A DNA stretch of 7,373 bases from Candidatus Thorarchaeota archaeon. GTDB taxonomy: Archaea > Asgardarchaeota > Thorarchaeia > Thorarchaeales > Thorarchaeaceae. Of this stretch, positions 4,332-7,373 are shown one piece after another. The position numbers and the translations under genes were made by a program. The stretch covers positions 1-7,373 of the forward strand of contig JAEORG010000418.1 in assembly GCA_016841005.1 (NCBI GenBank). Direction: 5' to 3'. The stretch's first letter is position 1. Every line of letters begins with the position of its first letter. The notes beneath the pieces were generated by a model. That model was not told the origin of the DNA and did no database searches. It was given only the letters and a program-made list of their open reading frames with translations.

Positions 4332-4784
4332 TCAGAAAGTACAGCAGACACGTCTTAGTTCCCGGATTTGCCTCATCTCAAGTAACGCCAAGTATTCGAA
4401 GAGGGTACTGACAGCCTCAGACTTGGTTTTGGTCGCCATTGTAAGATAAAATGTGTATGTCTTAATGCTCTTCTCTAAAGCGAGATTACAGACAAACATC
4501 CTGGGGTCTGATTCAGCCCGAGCTGGGTCAAAGGGGGTTTCATCTGGCATTTCATTGCGGTCTTTGGCTCTATGAAGCTCTTCGATCTCATCAAGTATTC
4601 CAGAAGCAATCATATGCTGTATCTTGCCCATCATCTCAGATTCGGTCTCTGCGAGTACCATCAGAAGAGCCTTTACCTCTGTAACTTGAGAATTCTCTGC
4701 AGTACGAAGAAAGAATTCATACTGGGATTTAGCTGTCGCTAGAGCAAGCTTCAACATTGCGTTCAGTGGATTAATGCCGCTCAC
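4332..4784 (-). CDS. ferritin-like four-helix protein, first tandem copy
   Basis: This is the 150-aa paralog of the next gene downstream on the minus strand, with the same helix layout. Conserved blocks are VKALLMVLAETESE (37-50), the central PDExPFD (80-86), DPRMFVCN (93-100), ALEK (102-105), LFEYLA (128-133) and the C-terminal RVCCTF. At positions aligned with rubrerythrin ligands it has A18, E48, M51, S106, E136 and Q139, so only two acidic residues remain. They differ partly from those kept in the other copy, which has E106 and K136. The start is a GTG with AGGTTG four bases upstream, aligned exactly with the paralog's ATG; a TTG at 4790 is the alternative. The two genes are tandem with a short gap, consistent with an older local duplication followed by divergence. 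No enzyme activity can be assigned. Confidence 0.8.
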   Translation of the reverse strand: MSGINPLNAMLKLALATAKSQYEFFLRTAENSQVTEVKALLMVLAETESEMMGKIQHMIASGILDEIEELHRAKDRNEMPDETPFDPARAESDPRMFVCNLALEKSIKTYTFYLTMATKTKSEAVSTLFEYLALLEMRQIRELRRVCCTF

Positions 4785-4787
4785 GTT

Positions 4788-4793
4788 CAACCT
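4788..4793 (-). promoter_or_regulatory. Shine-Dalgarno AGGTTG for the first ferritin-like gene
   Basis: AGGTTG lies three bases before the GTG at 4784. It also overlaps the alternative TTG at 4790, so the site supports GTG as the start. A weak AT-rich element, TATTTTTC (4813-4820), lies about 32 bp upstream of the GTG. Confidence 0.4.
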
Positions 4794-4844
4794 TGAAAAT
4801 ACAGTGAAGGGTGAAAAATAGCACTTTCTGTTACAGATTATCAG

Positions 4845-5552
4845 TTATTTCTGGAAAGCCTGTGGATTTACTAGATATTCAGATACAAGTTTGTGTTCAG
4901 CATCTGACATGATTCCTTTGAGGAATGGGAGTCCTTCATCAACGAATTTAATCAGTGGGTGCAGATTGATACCTAGTGACAGAGCTGCCTCATTAGCTCC
5001 TTGCTGTCGGTCTACTATTACAGCAACATCATCGCAGGTTACGTCTGCAACACCCCTCTTCTCTAACTCCACTTTCACTTGAGCTCGAGCTGTTACTTTG
5101 CTGGTTAGACCTGTGACTAAGTCATCAACCAGACAAAGAGCATCTCCGTCCTCCAATACACCTTCGACAAGAGTATGTTGACCATACGATTGTAGTACAT
5201 TTTGTAGGTCTTCTTCTGACTTGACCCCAGTGAGCTTTCTAGTGTGAACTGCAGGTATTCCTGACACCAGAGATACCGCAGTGGCAATAGGCACTCCTGC
5301 AAAAGCAATGCCAACCAACTTATTGATGTGGGGTGCTTCTTCCTTAATCATCTGGGCCATGGCTTTTCCGACTTTTAATAGAGTGGTTGGAAAAGAATTG
5401 ACCAAGCGTAGTTGAATGTAGAATGGACTCCAAAGTCCTGAGATTAGTGTCCAGCCCTCAGGTCTATCTCGTTCGGATGTCAATAACATCTTGTTTTGAT
5501 AGATATCAATCATGATCTCCTTCTTGAGTTTCTGAAGCTCACTAGAATTCAT
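4845..5552 (-). CDS. pyrE: orotate phosphoribosyltransferase-like protein
   Basis: OPRT joins orotate to PRPP to make orotidine 5'-phosphate in de novo UMP synthesis, in the cytosol. The 235-aa product has the type I phosphoribosyltransferase layout with OPRT features: SGLWSPFYIQLR (38-49), GIAFAGVPIATAVS (81-94), HTRK (103-106), SYGQHTLVEG (122-131), the PRPP loop ALCLVDDLVTGLTS (138-151) with D143 and D144, and VIVDRQQGA (178-186). The PRPP loop departs from the usual DDxxTTGGS, so another orotate- or base-specific phosphoribosyltransferase is possible. I prefer the ATG at 5552, with AGGTG nine bases upstream, over the in-frame GTG at 5564 that overlaps that site. No pyrF is adjacent, so it appears as a single gene. 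Confidence 0.82.
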   Translation of the reverse strand: MNSSELQKLKKEIMIDIYQNKMLLTSERDRPEGWTLISGLWSPFYIQLRLVNSFPTTLLKVGKAMAQMIKEEAPHINKLVGIAFAGVPIATAVSLVSGIPAVHTRKLTGVKSEEDLQNVLQSYGQHTLVEGVLEDGDALCLVDDLVTGLTSKVTARAQVKVELEKRGVADVTCDDVAVIVDRQQGANEAALSLGINLHPLIKFVDEGLPFLKGIMSDAEHKLVSEYLVNPQAFQK

Positions 5553-5561
5553 CAAGTATTG

Positions 5562-5566
5562 CACCT
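5562..5566 (-). promoter_or_regulatory. Shine-Dalgarno AGGTG for the OPRT-like gene
   Basis: AGGTG lies nine bases before the ATG at 5552. Its last three bases are the in-frame GTG that would otherwise be read as a start, so the site decides between the two in favour of ATG. Confidence 0.42.
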
Positions 5567-5611
5567 ATGCCTCTGTGAAATGACTTGCTCTTAACTCTGA
5601 CTCCTCTTCTT

Positions 5612-5620
5612 GATATAATA
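5612..5620 (-). promoter_or_regulatory. TATA-like box before the OPRT-like gene
   Basis: TATTATATC on the minus strand lies in the 97-bp gap after the acyltransferase gene. It predicts transcription start near 5590 and a leader of about 40 nt, long enough to contain the AGGTG site. This differs from the leaderless spacing of several other genes here. Confidence 0.42.
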
Positions 5621-5661
5621 GCACAAAGACATCTATATTGCATTCAAGAAACGAGTCTTGA

Positions 5662-6738
5662 TCAATGTCGTTTCTGTTTTAATCCTGTGAAGATCACTGA
5701 TAGAATACGGTTTCTTCGAATTACAAAAATGACTACAAGAATCGATATAGTCATTCCTAGAGAGAATCTTAAGAACCAGAGATTGTTGAAATTGGCTTGG
5801 ATAGCTCCTTGAGTCCAACCAATAAGGAGGAGGATGGGTGGCACTAGAAGAAATGTAAGCGGGTGGAATTCGTACACTTCTTGAGAGATGTTCCCCAGTT
5901 GAGAGAGTTTTGTGCAGACCGAACTAAGATGGTTCGTCACTAGACTTGAAACAATGAATACAACCGAGGCTCCAAGTGTTCCATTGATGAGATAGAGCCA
6001 GACACTATTTCCAATATTGTCAACTGCAATGTCAGTAAATCCATTCATCTCTGAAAGAAGGACTAGCACTGATCCTGTGATCAAGACAAGAAAAATGTCT
6101 AATGCACTGGTTTCTGTAGACCAAGACCGCATCCCGTATACGATTCGTATCTCAAGCCCAATTAGCATGAAGCTGCTAGCTATTATGATTGAACCGAGAT
6201 GCCAGGGCACTAACATTGGAGTGAAGATAGTATTGATACCAACAGCAATGATTGCAAGGCTAGGTACCAAGGCCAATCGAACCCACCTAGTTAGTGGAAG
6301 TAGCACTCTATCAAGCAAGATGAACAGAATAAATCCGAAATAAAGGACTGGTAGGAACCAGAGATGTGTCGATTGATTTGGAGGACCACTTCCATAGAAG
6401 AACCAGAAGACAAGCTGTTCAGGTGTCAAGTAAGTATCAACTGCATTGGGAACCAGATAGAAAAGAATCATGATAATCGTATACAGACAGAAATATGGCA
6501 CCATGAATTGCTGTCCTCTTACTTTTGCAAGTCGCTTCAATCTGTACCGATATTTCTCAGAGTTATAGGTAAGTCCCGCTAGAACAAAGAAGAGAGGAAT
6601 GGCGAAACTGCTTAGGTGAGTTGTCACTGGATTGACTAGTGGAATAATGGAGTGTACCAGGACTACCAGAATTATTCCAATCCCTTTGGATACATCAATC
6701 CACTCGATGCGATTTGATGAGTCCAAAGAGTCAGGCAT
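5662..6738 (-). CDS. acyltransferase family 3 membrane protein
   Basis: This is an integral membrane O-acyltransferase of the acyltransferase-3 family, which transfers acyl groups (often acetyl) to sugars or other exposed groups of surface polymers. The 358-aa product starts with the family signature RIEWIDVSKGIGI (10-22), which continues to the conserved H29 at the end of the first membrane helix. Next come the PLFFVLAG segment (48-55), HLWFLPVLYF (125-134) and about ten hydrophobic spans. These include roughly 80-96, 128-142, 155-172, 183-200, 214-229, 248-268, 292-307 and 323-340. A late FHPL (291-294) lies where a conserved His often occurs. It most resembles the fucose 4-O-acetylase branch (COG3594-type), with PLFF preceded by FAI instead of FHM. 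The ATG has no clear SD. The gene begins 77 bp after the nitroreductase stop. The acceptor substrate is unknown, and no glycosyltransferase is adjacent. Confidence 0.88.
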   Translation of the reverse strand: MPDSLDSSNRIEWIDVSKGIGIILVVLVHSIIPLVNPVTTHLSSFAIPLFFVLAGLTYNSEKYRYRLKRLAKVRGQQFMVPYFCLYTIIMILFYLVPNAVDTYLTPEQLVFWFFYGSGPPNQSTHLWFLPVLYFGFILFILLDRVLLPLTRWVRLALVPSLAIIAVGINTIFTPMLVPWHLGSIIIASSFMLIGLEIRIVYGMRSWSTETSALDIFLVLITGSVLVLLSEMNGFTDIAVDNIGNSVWLYLINGTLGASVVFIVSSLVTNHLSSVCTKLSQLGNISQEVYEFHPLTFLLVPPILLLIGWTQGAIQANFNNLWFLRFSLGMTISILVVIFVIRRNRILSVIFTGLKQKRH

Positions 6739-6815
6739 AATGTTGCTTACTCTCGTTTGTACTTGAGACCTTCGCCTCTGAGTATTTGAAACCTCAAGGG
6801 AAGATAGCGGCTAAT

Positions 6816-7325
6816 CTACCATGAATCATAATGAACTAATGACTCTTCATACCGATCTTCAGCTGGTTTCTCCTCAGCAGCATGACCCATAGGAATTACT
6901 GCTAATGGAATGATATCATCTGACATACCAAAGGAGTCCTGTATCATCTTGATTCTTTCTTCAATTGGGTAGATTTCAAGCCACATACCTCCTAGCCCAA
7001 GACCATGTATTGCGAGTAGCATGCTGAGAGCTGCATTGGCACAGTCCATCTGCCATCGGAGTTCCCATTGCTCTCGGTTCTTATCAAAGCAGACCATAAT
7101 AGCCACAGGAACATCTCGTATCATTTTAGCGTAAGGATATGCCTCAATGATTTTTTCCATCTTTTCTCGATCTTTCACAACTACAAATTGCCATAGTCGC
7201 TGGTTTCCCGAATTCGGAGCACACATAGCTGCTTTCAATACCTGATGTATAATTTCATCAGACACGTCGCCCATACTATATTTCCGTATACTCCGTCTGG
7301 TATACAATGCTTCTAGAACATCCAT
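6816..7325 (-). CDS. nitroreductase family FMN-dependent oxidoreductase
   Basis: This is a 169-aa nitroreductase-family flavoprotein, expected to be a cytosolic homodimer that uses NAD(P)H and FMN to reduce nitro, quinone or other acceptors; the physiological substrate cannot be read from sequence. Visible signatures are the N-terminal FMN-phosphate motif RRSIRKY (10-16), APNSGNQRLWQFVVV (36-50), the helix ANAALSMLLAIHGLGLGGMWL (96-116) with its Gly-rich turn, and PLAVIPMGHAAEEKP (140-154), which corresponds to the common IxxGxPxxxP region with H for the second-motif residue. Length is at the short end for the family. I chose the ATG at 7325 because MDVLEALYTRRS is the usual family beginning, AGGA lies just upstream, and a CTTAATAG box is about 26 bp away. 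An in-frame GTG at 7343 would add six residues and overlap AAGGTG. Confidence 0.93.
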   Translation of the reverse strand: MDVLEALYTRRSIRKYSMGDVSDEIIHQVLKAAMCAPNSGNQRLWQFVVVKDREKMEKIIEAYPYAKMIRDVPVAIMVCFDKNREQWELRWQMDCANAALSMLLAIHGLGLGGMWLEIYPIEERIKMIQDSFGMSDDIIPLAVIPMGHAAEEKPAEDRYEESLVHYDSW

Positions 7326-7347
7326 ATTTCCTGATTCGCACACCTTT

Positions 7348-7355
7348 CTATTAAG
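7348..7355 (-). promoter_or_regulatory. TATA box CTTAATAG before the nitroreductase gene
   Basis: The octamer is centred about 26.5 bp before the ATG at 7325, predicting transcription start at or very near that codon. The same octamer stands 25.5 bp before the 105-aa gene. This placement argues against the GTG at 7343, which would lie upstream of the transcript. Confidence 0.5.
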
Positions 7356-7373
7356 ACACCTTTTCGACGCAAC

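Noticed and set aside
5585..5818. Two overlapping small frames (75 aa plus, 61 aa minus) at the end of the acyltransferase gene
   Set aside because: Both lie largely over the acyltransferase C-terminus or its downstream promoter region and resemble no known protein.
6017..6343. 108-residue plus-strand open frame inside the acyltransferase gene
   Set aside because: It is antisense to clear membrane-protein coding sequence with the acyltransferase-3 signature; no independent evidence.
1..7373. CRISPR array or insertion sequence
   Set aside because: No regularly spaced direct repeats, no terminal inverted repeats and no transposase-like protein were seen on either strand.

Overview
This window looks archaeal. 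It has a tRNA-Phe 3' end and a complete tRNA-Val(GAC), both with encoded CCA. It also has a geranylgeranyl-reductase-family flavoprotein of the kind that saturates archaeal lipids. TATA-like boxes repeatedly lie about 25-33 bp before start codons or the tRNA, and some genes have Shine-Dalgarno-like sites (GGAG, AGGTG, GGTGAG). Moderate GC and the gene mix would fit an Asgard/Thorarchaeota-like genome, but that placement is a guess, not something the sequence proves.

Layout. The plus strand from 1 to 1831 holds the tRNA-Phe 3' end, a trimeric-type dUTPase (dut) and a geranylgeranyl reductase. From 1834 to the end every protein gene is on the minus strand, and the only plus-strand item is tRNA-Val (2508-2585). 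Reading leftwards from the right edge, the minus-strand genes are: a nitroreductase, a multi-pass acyltransferase-3 membrane protein, an orotate-phosphoribosyltransferase-like protein, two tandem ferritin-like paralogs, and four unrecognised small proteins (126, 173, 73 and 105 aa) around the tRNA-Val.

How the genes relate. dUTPase and OPRT both serve pyrimidine nucleotide metabolism, but they are on opposite strands about 4 kb apart and do not form an operon. The reductase belongs to isoprenoid or membrane lipid metabolism. Most genes seem to have their own promoter, so this reads as a run of short transcription units. The two ferritin-like genes are the clearest cluster: both are 150 aa from aligned starts and share about 74 identical positions, yet most expected di-iron ligands are missing and two cysteines are conserved.

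The most structured non-coding DNA is at 3588-3790, between the second ferritin-like gene and the 126-aa unknown gene. It holds an oligo-T terminator, a perfect 16-bp palindrome, several TATA-like boxes, a GC-rich hairpin, a 9-bp tandem repeat and a possible 31-codon leader ORF. I saw no CRISPR array, insertion sequence, recombinase or obvious att duplication. There is no gene-free stretch longer than 300 bases.
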